Shown here in pieces: positions 12,714 to 25,770 of a DNA stretch of 64,000 nucleotides (its first letter is position 1; each line of letters begins with the position of its first letter). The stretch is taken from the NCBI RefSeq assembly GCF_900496995.4, contig NC_044010.1, positions 1 through 64,000 of the forward strand, given 5' to 3'. A program made the position numbers and the translations under genes. This DNA comes from Aquila chrysaetos chrysaetos (lineage: Eukaryota > Chordata > Aves > Accipitriformes > Accipitridae). The notes below the pieces were generated by a model. That model ran no database searches. It was given only the letters and a program-made list of their open reading frames with translations, and was not told the DNA's origin.

Positions 12714-14621
12714 CTCCCTCATTGCTGGGGAGCTGTGACATCTGCCTCCACCTGTGGAAGTCCCACCCAGCAGTCCCACCCAGCAGTCCCACCATAGCTC
12801 TATACCCTCCCCTTCCTGAAAATTTTTGCTTCCCATTTTTGGGGGGTCCTAATTTCCCCTTGAGCCAAGGGTACTGGAGGTCCTGTCCACACAGAGTCCA
12901 CAGCTACTGACCCCATTGCCACTGAAGCTGTCATCATCTTTGCTGTTGTTATTGATACTGCCGGCATTCTGAAAGAAGTTTGGCTGAGTCCTTGGCTGAG
13001 TCTTCCTGAAAACACAAACCCCACTACTTAGACGTTTGTGTGAGACAGACACCTCTGCCTCCAGTTGAAACCTCACTTTCCCTCTCTGTGTCTATTCCCA
13101 CGCACCATGGTACCTAGGGAAAAGCTCATCTTACCTGAGAAGCTGCCATGATGCATCCCAGCACCAGAAGATGGAGTCAGGAACATAACACAAATTTGCT
13201 CCTCCGTTGCTCTTTCCTCGGATTGGGGTACCTGTGCCCTTCATGTTGGCGCTCTACAGGATGCTGAACCTGAGGCTGGATTTACAAGGAACAGCCAGAT
13301 CCTGCCACCTCAGCCCTGTCTGAGCCAAGCCCTGATATATCCCCACCGGGTTTCTTGGTACTGCCAGTCTCTGCCATGGCTTATCACTTATCACCCTCTC
13401 TACCACTCCCTTTTGCCTCTGCCTCAACTTTGTTTTCTCTTCATCCACGTTCTCCAGTTTCTCAGGGACGCAAGCTTTTGGCTCTGAGATTTCAAGGCCA
13501 CGCCAATGAATTGCCACAGTCCCCAGTCAGTGGCTCATAAGTGAGGCTCTTCCTGTTGTCCTGCTATGGGTCTTCCAGGGAAGGACTTTTCTCTGTGCCC
13601 TAGTGGGATTTCCACTGTTCCAACTTGTGCACATGGGGAAACTTAAGACCAGAGTAGGATCTTCCTGAAGTACAGGGTGTAGGGCCTTGTAGTGTTCACC
13701 ATGATTGAGCTCCTGCCAGGCATGGACAGAGCTGCTGCAACCCCAGACAAGGCATGAACCATGGTGCATGAGAACATGAAGGGCTTCTTATTCCATTGGG
13801 GTGACTGCCCCATTCCAGAGCTGAACTGAAGTCCCACAGGCAGTGAGGCATGGGGCGAGGGCAAGTGTGAGAGCACTGACTCCTACCTTGTTCCATCTCC
13901 TCAGCCTCAAGTTCTGTCACTCCTCCTGAAGCTGGGGTAAGAAGTGAGGCATCCAGGTACCTAAACCCATGTGGAGAGAGAACTCGGGCATTCTGCCCCT
14001 CCCCTTGACAGCAGTAGTGAGTGATTAGAGCCAGTCAAAAATTCACCCTGCTGGGAGGACACTAAGAACTTTGGCATTATTGTGATGATTGATAAGCTTT
14101 GATTCCCTTTGTGATTCCCTGTTTCCCAGTGGAGGAACTCCACTGCCCTGATTCTCAATGGAGGGGTCATGGCTGAGCCAGAGTCACTGGGGAGTGGTGG
14201 AGTGTCGTGGTCAAATGGGGAACTGCAGCAAAGTCTTGGACACATCCCCCTTTTCACAGCAGAGCCTACAGTCCCCGCGGTGCCTCTCACAGCAGAATCA
14301 GCAGAACCAGCAGAACCAACACCTTCTCAGCTTCCTCCAGGCTCCCTGCAGGTGAAGGAGAGACATTGGTGACACTCCAAGGAGGGGAGAACAGAAGAAG
14401 GAGCTGGGATGAGGCTGGGAGCCAGAACGCCTGTGTTCCCACCTCAGTGCCAGGTAGGTAGTACGAAAGGTCTAGGAGGCCAGATGCCTGCCTATAGGGC
14501 CATGACTTGATCTGCTGGGTCCATGAGCCCACAGGATGGGACACAGACTTGATCATGTTGACACTATTATTCACAGGGGATTTCTGTGTTCCCCTACCAC
14601 GCTGGGGAGATGTGCCCTCTG

Positions 14622-14673
14622 ACCAGAGGAAGAGGAAGAGGAGAAGAAGGAAGAGGAAGAGGAGACACAGGGC
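14622..14673. repeat. GA-rich (AGG/AAG) simple repeat
   Basis: A purine run built from GAGGAA and AGAAGG triplets on the + strand. It produces arginine/glutamate-rich spurious frames. Confidence 0.7.
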
Positions 14674-14867
14674 CAAGAGTCTCCCCTCCATGTTTGGCTC
14701 TGAGCAGAGCTGATGGGAACCGGAGCTTTGACCAGATGTCTGCACGGGGCTGCTCCTGTCCACCCATAGGGAACTTCCTAACCTGAGCAGGGCCCTTGCC
14801 TAATGTGCTAGGCACTTCACATAGGTCCAGCAGGCATTGTATATGTAAGCCATGAGGTTTGTGCCTC

Positions 14868-15165
14868 TCTGCGTGTGCGTGCGCACGTGCGTGCACAAGG
14901 TCGGTATGTGCGACCATGGGATTGTGCGGCTGTGTCTCTTTGTGTGAGAAACGGGGTGCGTATAATGGTGTGTAATCACAACAGGGGGGGTGTGTACAGG
15001 GAGTGTGTTCAACGTGGTTTGTGGGTGTACACGTGCAATGAGTGTGTGTGAAACTGTGAGTACACACGAGTATGTGTGTGTTCGTGCACGCCATGGTGTG
15101 TACCCAACAGTAAGCATGTGCAGTGGTGTGTGTGTATACACATCCATGTGTGTTTCTGTGGGTTT
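14868..15165. repeat. TG/CA-rich interrupted microsatellite
   Basis: About 300 bases dominated by TGTG, GTGCG and TGTGTG steps with many interruptions. Alternating purine-pyrimidine composition could favour Z-DNA. The histidine/threonine-rich frames on the minus strand are translation artefacts of the repeat. Confidence 0.8.
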
Positions 15166-17570
15166 GTGTCCCCATTTGTCCATGTCTCCCCCTACCCCCA
15201 AACATGATTACCCTGTAATTGTTTTCCTCTCCCTGGCCTGCTGCATCAGGGAGTGATTGGCAACGTGTCCAGGGCCTGGGACTGAGATTCATTCAGCTGG
15301 AAACCAGGAACCCTGGAGATCTCAGGTAATGGGCAGTGGAAGGATAAGGGGAGAGAATCATCATCACTGGGAATAGTCTTACTAGGGCCGGTGTGGAGGA
15401 GAACCTTGCTAGCACTGGTTGGGCACATATGATGCCCAGGGGAGAGGGGATCTCACTCCTGTCACTCTCTGGGGCACTATGCACACCCTACAGGCAGAGG
15501 GGTCAAAGGGGACTGAGTGCCTGAATGCCGGGGTCCTCTTCCCTTCTATGGGGAGATTCCAGGGCTTAGTGGAATCGAAGTGAGGGAATGGGGGAGCAGC
15601 CTGGGTGCCCAAGCTGTACTGGAGGGATTAAAGCCCCATGTGTGAGGAATTAAAGGTCTTGCTTTTGTGATAATTGTGCCTGTCTTATAAGTGGGGAGGG
15701 TGTTTTGCTGACACCCAAAGATGTCTCCTGGGGCAGAGCCCCCTGCTGTGGACATCACTCTGGTCCTACATTCTGTCATGCCAAAGACAATAGTGATTAA
15801 CAGCCAGAAATGAAATCTCTTTGGATGAAGGCTGAGAACAGGACCCAGGTATCTGGCTTCTCAGTACCTCCTTCCCTTTCTGTATCGCTGTGGTTATCTG
15901 CTCCATGCCCAGAGCCAGAAAGAATCCAGATGTTGGAGTTACTGTTCCTTTTATGCCCAGCCCCATACTTCTTTCCCGATGGAGAGGTGATGCACCTGAT
16001 TTGAGGTGGAGTGCAGACAACCTTCCCATCTAGTGCTGGGCAGTTTATTTGTCCCATAAGCAAACCCCAGGAAAGAGAATGCACAGTTGGACGGGTGCAG
16101 TTGAGATTTTGACCACGCGGTAGGACCATTAACTGCTGAAAGAGCAGGACTCTCTGCCGCTCTGTGTCCATGTCACGACCGCCCTCACGTCCCCAGTCTG
16201 CACCCAGCTCCTCCAAAGTGTGCAGAGGGGCTTCCAGCCCTGGCTCAGCAGGCATCCACATAAGATCCCCCAGCCAAGAGGGGGATGTATGCTCACCTGC
16301 CATGTCAATACCATTGGTACATTAAAAGCCACCCCCCAACACTTTCCCCAGAAGTGATTGTGGGAGGCTTTTCATTCATCTGGCTGTAAACCCCCTCCTC
16401 CTCAGGGAAACCAACATCCAGGCATGCCTTGCTCTAATTCCCCAAATCCACTGCCCTCCGAGGAATAAAAGGTGTCTGGGCCGCTACCCTGGCTCTAATC
16501 TGCAGATACACCTGGCTTCCCAGAAGTAGGCTGAGAAAGCCAGCATTAAGGCAGTCCTTCCAACTCCTAGATCCACAAAATCCTCAGAGAAAAGAAGAAA
16601 AATAGCCTCTTCACTGCAGCATGAAGTAAATAAACTTGGGGGACACAAGAGGCCAGTTCTCCCGGGGTCAATGGAAAGGAGGGGTGGATGCAACATATCT
16701 GAGGATTTTCCATGTGCACAGCTGAAACACCCATGGCTCAAGCAGGGATGTATCCCATTTATGTCAGTTCCTCCCCATTTCTCATCCCCAAAAGACAAAC
16801 TCGGGCCTCTGCCTTCTCCATGTGTAGCTCCCCACTCCCTTCAGCATGGAGCTGTGAGGCTCTGGGTTTGTGGAGAACCACAGATGGGAAACCAAGGCTA
16901 CTAACGGTGACCACAGAGAACAGACCAACTTGGAGGGGGTGAGGAGGGCTGATGCGCAATTTCTACATTTGAATTTGCTGGGAACTTTGTGGGAGTCACA
17001 AGCTTGCAAACCACAACCCCAGCTATCTAAGACATGGGCTTATCACGATCACAAACCTCCAGGAGGAGGCAACCCAGGAATTACCTTGAGCCAAATGCAG
17101 GGGCAGTCTCCCCACCTGCCCTGTATTGGCAGGCATTGGGGTCTATGGTTTAAAGGGGTGAGGGAGGCAACAGGAGCTAAATTGTGAGTTGTCCCCACCC
17201 ACAGCAGGAGATGTCCCAGGTGAGCCATGGGATGGCCCTGGTGACCAGGATGAGAAACACCTGGAGAAGTTTCAGAAGGGATTGTTGGGACCTCCACTGT
17301 TTCCTAGCATCTGGTCTGGCCCACCCACTGCATCCCCTGATGCTTGCCTCAAGACAAGAGGGCTGCCCTGACTTGCCTACTCTTCTTTATCTCCAGTGCT
17401 GCTGAATAGCTGGATAGTGGAAGTCCCCGGGGGAATCTGATGCTCAGGTGTATTTTCACAGGCCACCAAGGACAGAAGCTGAGAAATCCTTCATGGATTG
17501 TGATGCATAGGCCTGGTCAGGTGTGCTCCAGTTCATGCTGTAGGTGTGGCGAGAGGGAGATGCTGTCTGG

Positions 17571-19634
17571 CACACAAGTGTGCAACACCAGTGTCCACCT
17601 GTGGATCCAGCATCTCCTGCTTAGTACCTGCGTGCAGTTTTTCTCATGCCTTTTGGTGAGCTTTCTTCCTCAGAGAAACAGCGAGTTGGGTGACACCCCG
17701 CCAGCCTTCTCCTTCCCAGCACCATGAGGCAGAAGTACCACCAGGGATCCTAGCCCATTTCCTCCTGCTTCTCCTTCCCTGTCGCCAGGTAGAGCTCCAG
17801 GCACAGAGTCCGACAGTTCCTATGAGGAGGGAGAGGTGCTGCCAGCAGGGCTCAGCATGGTGGAGACCTCTGTCATTTGTTGCCTGGGTTCCTGTCACCC
17901 TTGCCACTCTCCCAGCTGTTCATCCCTGCGCCCATCGCGCTCCCCAGCTAGCCCGTGCTGAATTTGCCCCATTCAGGAGAGGCCATGTGGATGTCCTTCT
18001 GAGCAGAAACACCTGAGGGCGCTGTGGAGAGGGTGCCAGTGAATGCGGGAGAGGATGCTCACCTGAATCTGGTGAGCCTGTGAGCAGAGCAAAAGAGAGG
18101 TGTCACTGGTAGAGCATGAAATTGCACCGTACAGCTGCTTTCAAGACCCTAGTGGTCTCACCGGCTGCATCCCAGCGGCACCTCCCCCCCCCCCCCGGAG
18201 GACAAGCTCAGTCCTGCCAGAAAAGGAAACCATCTTGGACAGGTTGACTCACAGGGCAAAGGGGGCAACGACACAGATGGTCTCAGTCCCTGAGCGCTCC
18301 TCCAATCTGCCAGACAAAGTGTGCTCCTGAAGCAGAGCTGCCAGAAGCCCTTGCCCCAGAGGCAGCACCAGGCTGAGACACCCAGGGCTCCCCAGCTAGG
18401 CCCCAGGGAGAAGCCGTCTCTGGAAGAACTTGGGCTACTGCCTGTCAGGAAGGAAGGTGGAGGGAGAGGCCACCCTGGCCCCAGCTCTCAGCAGCTCTTC
18501 TCCCCCTTGCCTCCCGCTCTGGGCCACACTCGATTCTTTCTTCCTTCCCATGCCAGTGCATTGACTGTCCCTGGGCTCTTCACAGGCGTTTACCTTCCTC
18601 TCCTACCCCTCTCACCAGCTCTGCTGGACCAGGGCTGGAGGGAGCCCTGCTCACACCCACCCACACACACCGACCCCTCGTATACCTCCTGTCTCCGTCA
18701 CAGTGATTACCACACCAGCCTGGAGCTCTTCCAGTGCTCAGACATGTGCGTGACTGGCCTGGCTGGAGCGGGCAAAGGCTCGGGACACTGAGCACCTCCT
18801 GTCCCTGCAGTCCCTCTGTGGAGGAGAGAGGGCTGCGGAAAGCAGCCAGGAAAGGGGCTCCTGCCCCTCCTAGTCCCAGGATGAGAGGTGTTATGGCTAG
18901 GGATAGCATGGGGTAGCCGAGACCCCCATCCCACTCTTTTTCCTTTGTGATGTTCACAAACATTCCCAACTCTGCTGCAGAGAGTAAGAGAAACTATGTG
19001 CACTGGGACAAACAGTTCCCTGCAGGAGAGCGGCTGGAAGCTGCAGGCACTGTTTTGCTATTCAGGGAAAGGGATGGGGGAAGAGCTTCACTGCAAAGCC
19101 CATGAGAGCCCTCAGCAGGTGGAACGCTTGGGCTGTTGTGGTGTCTTTCCTGGTCCTGCCTCTCACTGACGTTAATTGCTGTGCTCACAGTACTGCACAG
19201 AGAAAAAGAGCCCTCACACAGCCAGGGGAAAAAAAAACAGAGAACCAGCCACGGCTGGGGGAGAGAGGTAAAATGCATGGGAAAATGCAAGGGGCCTGGG
19301 TGTGTCCTTCGTACCTCATCCCTCCAGCTCTCAAGGACTTCAGAAGAAGGGGACCTCTCAGCATTCCTCTGCCTTGCACACACTCACACTCACATGCAAC
19401 CTCAGCATAGTCCTGTCCACGCAACCCCCTTCTCCCCTCCCGCATCTCTGCAGGGTTTATACTTTCCTGTGATTGTGTGCGTCATTCCCCAGTGTTCCCA
19501 GCCAGCCAATCCTTTCTCACATTTCATGTCCTGCCCAACCCCGATATGTCTCCTCCTCATTCAGTGCTTCCTCTTCACACATCTCTGGGCAGCTACAAAA
19601 GGCAGGTCCCTGAAAGGACAGGGCCTTTTTCCCC
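17571..19634. other. 5' flank of the first TRBV gene (copy A)
   Basis: Two kilobases without a recognised exon. It includes a poly-C run at about 18184-18199. It is repeated almost unchanged in copy B at 28641-30704, where the poly-C run is slightly longer. Confidence 0.6.
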
Positions 19635-20382
19635 ATGGTTCCCTGCTGGTTCTTTGTGGCCATGCTGGCCCCTGTGGGTAAGTGAACTCAGCTCACCCCT
19701 GAGCACCTACATCGATTCCACTGCTGCTGTCCCAGCTGTGTACCCAGTTGCTGGCAGTGCTCCATTCCCCAAGGCTTCCTGCGCTGAGGATGGGCAGTGA
19801 ATGAGGGGGGCAGGAATCCCTGAATCCCCTGCAATGGCTGTCTATTTTTTCTCCTGTGCACAGCCCCCCCAGTGGTTCCTTTTTTGGGCACAAACTGCCC
19901 AGGAATGTTTCTTGCCTATCGGAGAGAGACTGGAAACTCACCTGCTGATCTGAAGAGCTGTCCCATCCCTTCCACTGCTCCCTAGCCCATCCTGTTCCTT
20001 CTCATCCTCTTCTCTACCAACCCATGGTGCCTAGTTCACGTTTTTCCATTTTTTCCTCTTCCTCAACGCTCCTCCTTTTCCCTTCCAGTGTTGGCTCTGG
20101 AACAGTCCCCAGACACAGTGATACGACAAGGCCAGTCCACGAATCTGAGCTGTTCCGAGAAGAAATCCTCCAACACGGTTATGTACTGGTTCAAGCTGCC
20201 TTTGGGGAAGGACTCCAGGCTAATCCTAGTGGCTTCTGCAATAGAAGGTACTAAAGCAAACGTTGAGGAGGAATTCCGCAGCCGTTTCAGCAGCAGTGAG
20301 ATACAAGGAGACAGCGTGACCCTCTTGATACAGCGTGCCTTTCTCAATGACTCGGGCATGTATTACTGTGCTGAGAGTGAAA
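19635..20382 (+). CDS. TRBV: T-cell receptor beta variable gene, family 1, copy A
   Basis: This encodes the variable domain of a T-cell receptor beta chain, which contacts peptide-MHC at the T-cell surface. The leader exon at 19635-19677 reads MVPCWFFVAMLAPV and ends in phase 1 before GTAAGT. The V exon runs from 20089 (after CCTTCCAG) to 20382. It begins LALEQSPDTV, with the first disulfide cysteine in NLSC, the core tryptophan in MYWFK, and the second cysteine in the terminal MYYCAESE. The frame is open throughout. A 23-type recombination signal follows directly. Leader, phase-1 intron, Ig V fold landmarks and signal make this a complete, apparently functional germline V gene. It differs from copy B only around CDR1 and CDR2. 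Assignment to beta rests on the trypsinogen genes and D segment nearby. Confidence 0.92.
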
Positions 20383-20421
20383 CACAGTGGCTAGGCTGCT
20401 GAGGGAGCTGAGCGCAAAACT
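20383..20421 (+). other. 23-spacer recombination signal of TRBV family 1, copy A
   Basis: A perfect CACAGTG heptamer at 20383-20389 is followed by 23 bases and the weak nonamer CGCAAAACT. With a 24-base spacer the nonamer GCAAAACTC fits slightly better. This is the site where RAG1/2 cuts to join V to D. Confidence 0.85.
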
Positions 20422-22364
20422 CCTGCTGCACAAAAGGGACCTGCTTTCCTCCTTGTTGGTGCTGCACAAGGCAGGATGATCCCTTTCCACTCATTACCTC
20501 CTCTGCTTCCTAGCCTTCCCTTCCTCCTCTTCTCAGACTCTGTGAGTTTATTTGCCCTGCTTTCTCTCCTTGCCACCCCACTCCTCCTTGCCTCCCTCTT
20601 CGTTTAACTCTCATTTCCATTATATTCACTTCCGTCAATGCTTCTTCCCCTCTCTGCCTCCCTTTCTCTCCCCACCTTCTTCTGTCTGTCTTCAATCTGC
20701 ACTCCACAGGCTTCCTCTAACTCCAGCCAACCCTGCTCATCCTTCTCGCTGTCAAACAGAAAGGATGTTCGTGTGAGAAGTTCTTGGTGCACCTTTAGAT
20801 ACAGGCAAGGCCAGGCAGGGGGTGTAATAGCCAGTACCAAGTGGGAGCTGCCCACATGCTCCTGTGTTACAACGACCTATTTGAGGTTATTCTGCAGCCA
20901 AGGGATACGTGCAGCACAGCACAGGCCTGCGCCTACTCAGGTAGGCTGTTATGTAGACCACTAACTCCTCCGTGTACAGTGGTCTCCAGGTCAGGATCGC
21001 TACCTTCCACCCCTTGATCCACCTAGACTTTACCTTTCCCAAAAATATTACATAAATCACAGATTGTTAACAAGCTGTGCAGCTAACTGAAAGTTTCCTG
21101 ACTGGTTAGAGTGTTCTCTCTGTCATAACGTACAGCAGTGTGCGGCACAAGCCGGCACGGGGCAGGTTCCCACACTGCAGCTTCTCATGTTAACATGCTG
21201 GCTTCTCAAGCCCTAAGCACAAGGCCCAACAGAGCAGGCATGGCCTGTTCGGATCACTAGCTCCTCGAACACCACGTGTTCTGCAAGGCTCCCAATGCAC
21301 TGCCCTGCCACCTGCACATCCTGGGGAACCCCATGGGAAATGGAGACCCCTCCCATGGACACATCAGGCACAGCCTCCTCTCAGCTGGAGTGCTGGGAGT
21401 GTTGGGGAGGGTGTTCTTCCTGTTGCCCGCACAATTTAGCCCACCGTCTTTGTTCGTTTCTCCCTTTCCTTCTGAGGAATCCGGGGTCATTCCTGAATCT
21501 CCCGTAGGCAGTTTGTGGAAATGAATGCAATGGGACACACTTGGACCTGCAACAGAGGGCCTGGGAGCTGGAGGCGTTGCTGCAACCTTCTGCTAAAAGG
21601 ACACAGAGGAACGTCTTCACTGCAAAGCCCATGACACCCTTGAGCAGCTGGATCGTGCGCTCTCTGGTATGGGCCGGCCTTCCACTGTGTGCATTGCTGA
21701 GCCCACTGCTCATACAGTGAATACCCTTCTCAGAAATCACTCTGTGGTGCAGTCTCCCGAGAGGCAGTCCCAGTGCAGAGCCAAAAGCAGCCTTTTCTCT
21801 GCTTGAGATCTCCCTTTGGAGGAAGAGGAGAACAGTTGGAGAAGTCCTCTCTGTCATGCTACAACAGACACCAGGATGACAGGTCAGCAGCCTTTCCCAT
21901 ACCTGGGCAACATGATGAGCAGCACTGGGAGAAGCAGAGAAGATTCCACATTGCAGCTCGCAGGGTTGGGAGTCTGTGGGTGCGAGGGTGTCTAGAGAGG
22001 AGGCTCAGCTGAGGAGCACAGACTGAGCTCTCTTCCTCTTCCCTTCATTTGGTGCCCCTTTGTGCATCCCCGTGCCGTGCACACACTCAGGCTGCCACAG
22101 AGCACCATCATGCTCCTGTGATAACATTTATCTCCCACACACACTCTCACACACGGCAGGAAGTCAGTGGAGCAGGGTACGCGCACCTCACGCCTGCACG
22201 CAGGTGTCCTTCCCCACTGTTCCCAGCCAGCCAACTGGCTTCTCACATTTCAGGCTCCCTCTCACTGCCCTGCCCAGCTGCAAAGAGACGTGTCTCTTCC
22301 TGTCTCAACCTTTCCTCTCCACACATCTCTCGGGCAGGTTGCTGGAAGGAGGTGGCCTTTCTCC
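20422..22364. other. Spacer between the two V genes of copy A
   Basis: No exon seen. Pyrimidine-rich stretches lie downstream of the first V. The last 550 bases form the 5' flank of the second V gene and have a diverged relative at 28108-28640. Confidence 0.6.
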
Positions 22365-23140
22365 ATGGTTCTCCACTGGTTCCTTGTGGCCATCCTGGCC
22401 CCTGTGGGTAAGTGAGCTTCCCTTCCACTTGAACAGCTCCACTGGAGCCGCTGCTGCTGCCTCCGCTGTGTGCCCAGTTGTTGGCAGTGCCCCATTCCCC
22501 AAGGCTTCCAGTGGGAGGGCAGGCAGTGAACGAGGTGAGCTTTTCCTCAACCTCTTAACTCCAAAAACTCTACAGATCTACAAATGGTTTTTTTTTCTGT
22601 CCCATTTTAGTACTTCGATTGAGAGTACTGAAGTCATTATTTTTCATAACAAATTTGCAATTGTATTTGAAGCTGCTTTGTGGGTTTTTTTTCTCCTGTG
22701 TGTCTCTCAGGGAAATGGGACAGTGTCCCATAGCTTGCCAACATCCTTATGACACCCCACCCCACCCCATGTCATACTTCAAGGATGTGTTTTTGTGTCC
22801 CCTTCAGTGCGTTTCACTCCTCACATGTCTTCCCTTCTCTTTCCAGGCCAGGCCCTTCAGCAATCGCCAGACACAGTTGTCCGAGTGGGAGACTCTGTGA
22901 CTCTCAACTGTTCCCAAAAGGGAAAAGTAATCTACACCATGTACTGGTACAAGCTGCCCATGGGGAAGGATGCCACTCTGCAGCTGGTTGTACGCTCAGT
23001 GGAAGGTGGCGTGGCAGAGTTTGAGAAGGAATTCAGAAACCACTTCCAGAGTAATGGGACTAAGGGCAACCGCTTATCTGTGAAGATAGCTCATGCCCTA
23101 CTCAATGACTCAGGCACATATTTCTGTGCTGAGCAAGACC
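22365..23140 (+). CDS. TRBV: T-cell receptor beta variable gene, family 2, copy A
   Basis: The leader exon at 22365-22407 reads MVLHWFLVAILAPV, in phase 1 before GTAAGT. The V exon at 22847-23140 follows TTTCCAG. It begins GQALQQSPDTVVRVG, with the first cysteine in TLNC, the core tryptophan in TMYWYK, and the second cysteine in TYFCAEQDP. There are no stops or frameshifts. The intron is about 440 bases. It is clearly related to the family 1 V gene about 2 kb upstream, with shared leader length, LPxGKD in framework 2 and CAE at the start of CDR3, so the pair arose by an older duplication. CDR1 reads KGKVIYTM and is the only part of the V exon that differs from copy B. A 23-type signal follows. 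Confidence 0.92.
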
Positions 23141-23179
23141 CACAGTGATGCAAAAGCTGGAGCAGCATAGCACAAACCT
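23141..23179 (+). other. 23-spacer recombination signal of TRBV family 2, copy A
   Basis: A perfect CACAGTG heptamer at 23141-23147 is followed by 23 bases and CACAAACCT. Shifting by one base gives ACAAACCTT, whose first five bases match the consensus nonamer. Confidence 0.85.
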
Positions 23180-24055
23180 TTCCATGCAAACAGGGATCTG
23201 CCGCCAGCACACACACAGAGCCCTGCATTTGACAGCACCCCATTTTCTCCCCGTGCCCTCCAGCTCTGCCTACTTAAGGAAAGTGGTGGTATCATCTGTC
23301 TGTCTTCTACCTGGTCTCCAATTTCCTTCCTGTTCTTTCTCATCTCTGAATCACCTTTTGACCCTCCTTTCTTCTTTTACTCACTGCCTTGCCTCATTTC
23401 TCTGCCATCCATAGACTGCCTCTCCCTTTCCTCCTCTACTCTCTTTCTCTCTGTCCCCTTCCCCTTTCTGCTCTGTCCTCTCTCACATCTGTCCCCCTCC
23501 TGTTCCCTTCATCCTCTTCCACTTCTCCCTTTTAGCCTGTTACACTAACTCATGGCTAAGCAGGATGTGGAATAGTTCACGCAGCCCTTTCCTTCTCCAC
23601 CAGCTGGAAAGCCAAGGCCAACCTGAAGATGAATCTGGCACGGGATCCCAGAACTGAGCACTCCTGCGTGTGCTTGTGTGTCTGTGAGCTTCAAGGGTCT
23701 CCTGCGATTGCTCACACTGCAGTTTCCAAGAGTACAGGTGCCTCGCTGGTAACCTGGGGCTCAGCACGCTGCCATTTGTGAGGGGCTCAGCGTTCCAGAG
23801 CGCCAGCAGAACCATGCCACTGAGCGCTTCTATGTGCGTGCTTGTCCCTTGGCCCCACCAGACTCCGGGGAATGGGCATGCTGCTGTGCACCAGGGTCCC
23901 CGAGTTGCGCCACTACCCTGTGACCTGAACGCTCTCATGTATGCGATGTAGCCCAGGTCTCGATGGCATCTGGGGATGGAGCACAGCCCTGTAGGTGAGG
24001 AGCCCCAAGCCGCAAGGTGCTCTGTGGCAATAACCCACCATACCTGTGGCTCTGC
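23180..24055. other. 3' flank of TRBV family 2, copy A
   Basis: A CT-rich tract at about 23280-23540 is followed by mixed sequence. No gene seen. It is shared with copy B at 34501-35225 and 35446-35580. Confidence 0.5.
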
Positions 24056-25474
24056 TAGCCAGAATGGAGCTCTCAGGGCCAGGAAGGGGATCATTCCGCC
24101 ACCCTGTTCCACACTGAGGGGGCCACAGCTGTGGACTGGAACCACCTTGCGTCCCCAGGACAAGGCAAAGTCTGTCAGGGGTCTTGGAGATGGTGAGCAC
24201 TGGAACACAGGGCAGGCGGGGAGCGGTTGAGGGTTCTGGGTTTGTCTGGCTAGAAGACGAGAAGGCAGGGGAGCGTTAGTTGCAGCCTCTCATTCCCCGG
24301 AGGAAGCTGAGGACAGGTTAGAGACAGACTCTTCTTGGAGGTGCCCAGGAAGGGACTGAAAGGTGATGGGCACAAGCTGGGACGGGGAAATTCTGCTGAG
24401 GCAGAGGGACAAATCCTTTGCCAGAGGAGTGAGGCAGCCCTGGGGCAGGGCCTGGTACTCGAAGGAGTGGTTTGCATCTGGGGAAGCTTTCCAAACTGCC
24501 CTGGTCCAGGCCCTGAGAGACCTGCTCCAATTCTAGAGCCAACCCTTACCTGAGCGGAGGGCAGACTGGAAACCTTTGGATACCACCCCACCAAGTACCT
24601 CTGTGAGCCTTTGTTGTATTCCCCAGTGCGGTACAGCTTTCAAGAAGAATGGGGGAATGTTGGATGAGAGGGTCTTTGTGGTACTCACATAGACTGCTGG
24701 TTCTCCATTAAAGTCCTGCCAAGAAAGACAAATGTGTGTTAACCATCTCTGGCGACGGGAAGAAGGGGATAGAACGTTACTCTCTGTGGAAGAAAGGTGC
24801 CCTCCGTCCCTCTTCCCTATGCAGACCATTTCATGGTTCAGGTGTTACAGGTAAACACCTTTGCTGAAACCAGTTCTGGGGTTCTTAAAAAGCCCCTGTG
24901 ATTTCAAAGAGATTCTAGTGGCATCCCATCACACAGGATTCCAGTCTTAGATCAGGGCCCCAGGCTTTGTCCAATATGAGTGTCCTCAAGCCATGACTGA
25001 ACATCCAGTGCTCCTTACTCCATCACACAGAAGAGCTCAGCTCCCTTTCAGCCATTGGGGCTGCACTCCACTCTACCTGGACCTCTCTGGACCGGACCAA
25101 CCCAGCCTGGCTGCCCCTGTCCCCACTTCCCTTTGTCCCTTGGTCAGAGTGGGATGGATGCCCTGCCTGAGGCAGGAGGTGGAGCCAAGGCCTGGGGTTT
25201 CTCCCACATCCCACTTACATCCTGGCCATTCAAAGCATTGTTGACCACGATCCTGCTGTTGAACCTGCCTTTGCCCTGGGAAGACAAAGGGATGTCACCC
25301 TCTGCCAGTGTGAAGCGGGGGCCACTCTGTACCACTGCCCAGGGCCAATGTTCAGCTATCAGCCCAAACCTCTGCCCACACAGGTCCAGCCTGGGAACTG
25401 ACTGCTCTGCACTCCTGTCTCCAGGTTATAGGGCGCAGACAGCTTCCCCGGAGAAGGAGAGGTCATAATCCACT

Positions 25475-25770
25475 TGGGGATTAATCCCATAAGTCCCCGA
25501 GGAAGTGATCCCATAATTCTTTGGGGATTAATCCTATTACCCCAATGAAAAGAATTCTGTAATGCCGTTGAGGAGTAATACCATAACCCTCCTGAGGCTA
25601 GTCCCATAAGCTCAGTGGGGATTAATCCTGTAACCCCAAATGGGAAAAACTCTGAAATCCCATTTGGGATTATTCCCAAACTACACATGGGCATTAAGCA
25701 GGTAATTGCTATGTGATTAAACCCATAATTGCAATTCTATTTCTCTCATAATACCAGTGGGAAATAATCC
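25475..25770. repeat. Degenerate minisatellite with palindromic GGGATTAATCCC core
   Basis: GGGGATTAATCC-type blocks recur about every 30-40 bases, interleaved with CCCATAA, CTGTAA and AAATCCCA variants, for about 300 bases. The core GGGATTAATCCC is its own reverse complement. At least eight degenerate units can be picked out by eye. Confidence 0.75.

Larger units (their letters stand above)
12719..17570. other. GC-rich intergenic stretch upstream of the V cluster
   Basis: No gene recognised. Many overlapping open frames on both strands reflect GC content. It holds a GA-rich run near 14.65 kb and a TG/CA-rich run near 15 kb. No V-type leader/intron/exon pattern or recombination signal was found. 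Confidence 0.5.

Noticed and set aside
14594-15292. Long minus-strand open frames rich in histidine and threonine
   Set aside because: They are translations of the TG/CA microsatellite, with no domain or splice context.
17644-19003. Paired open frames repeated exactly in both duplicons
   Set aside because: Conservation here reflects the duplication, not coding constraint. No splice structure or recognisable protein domain.
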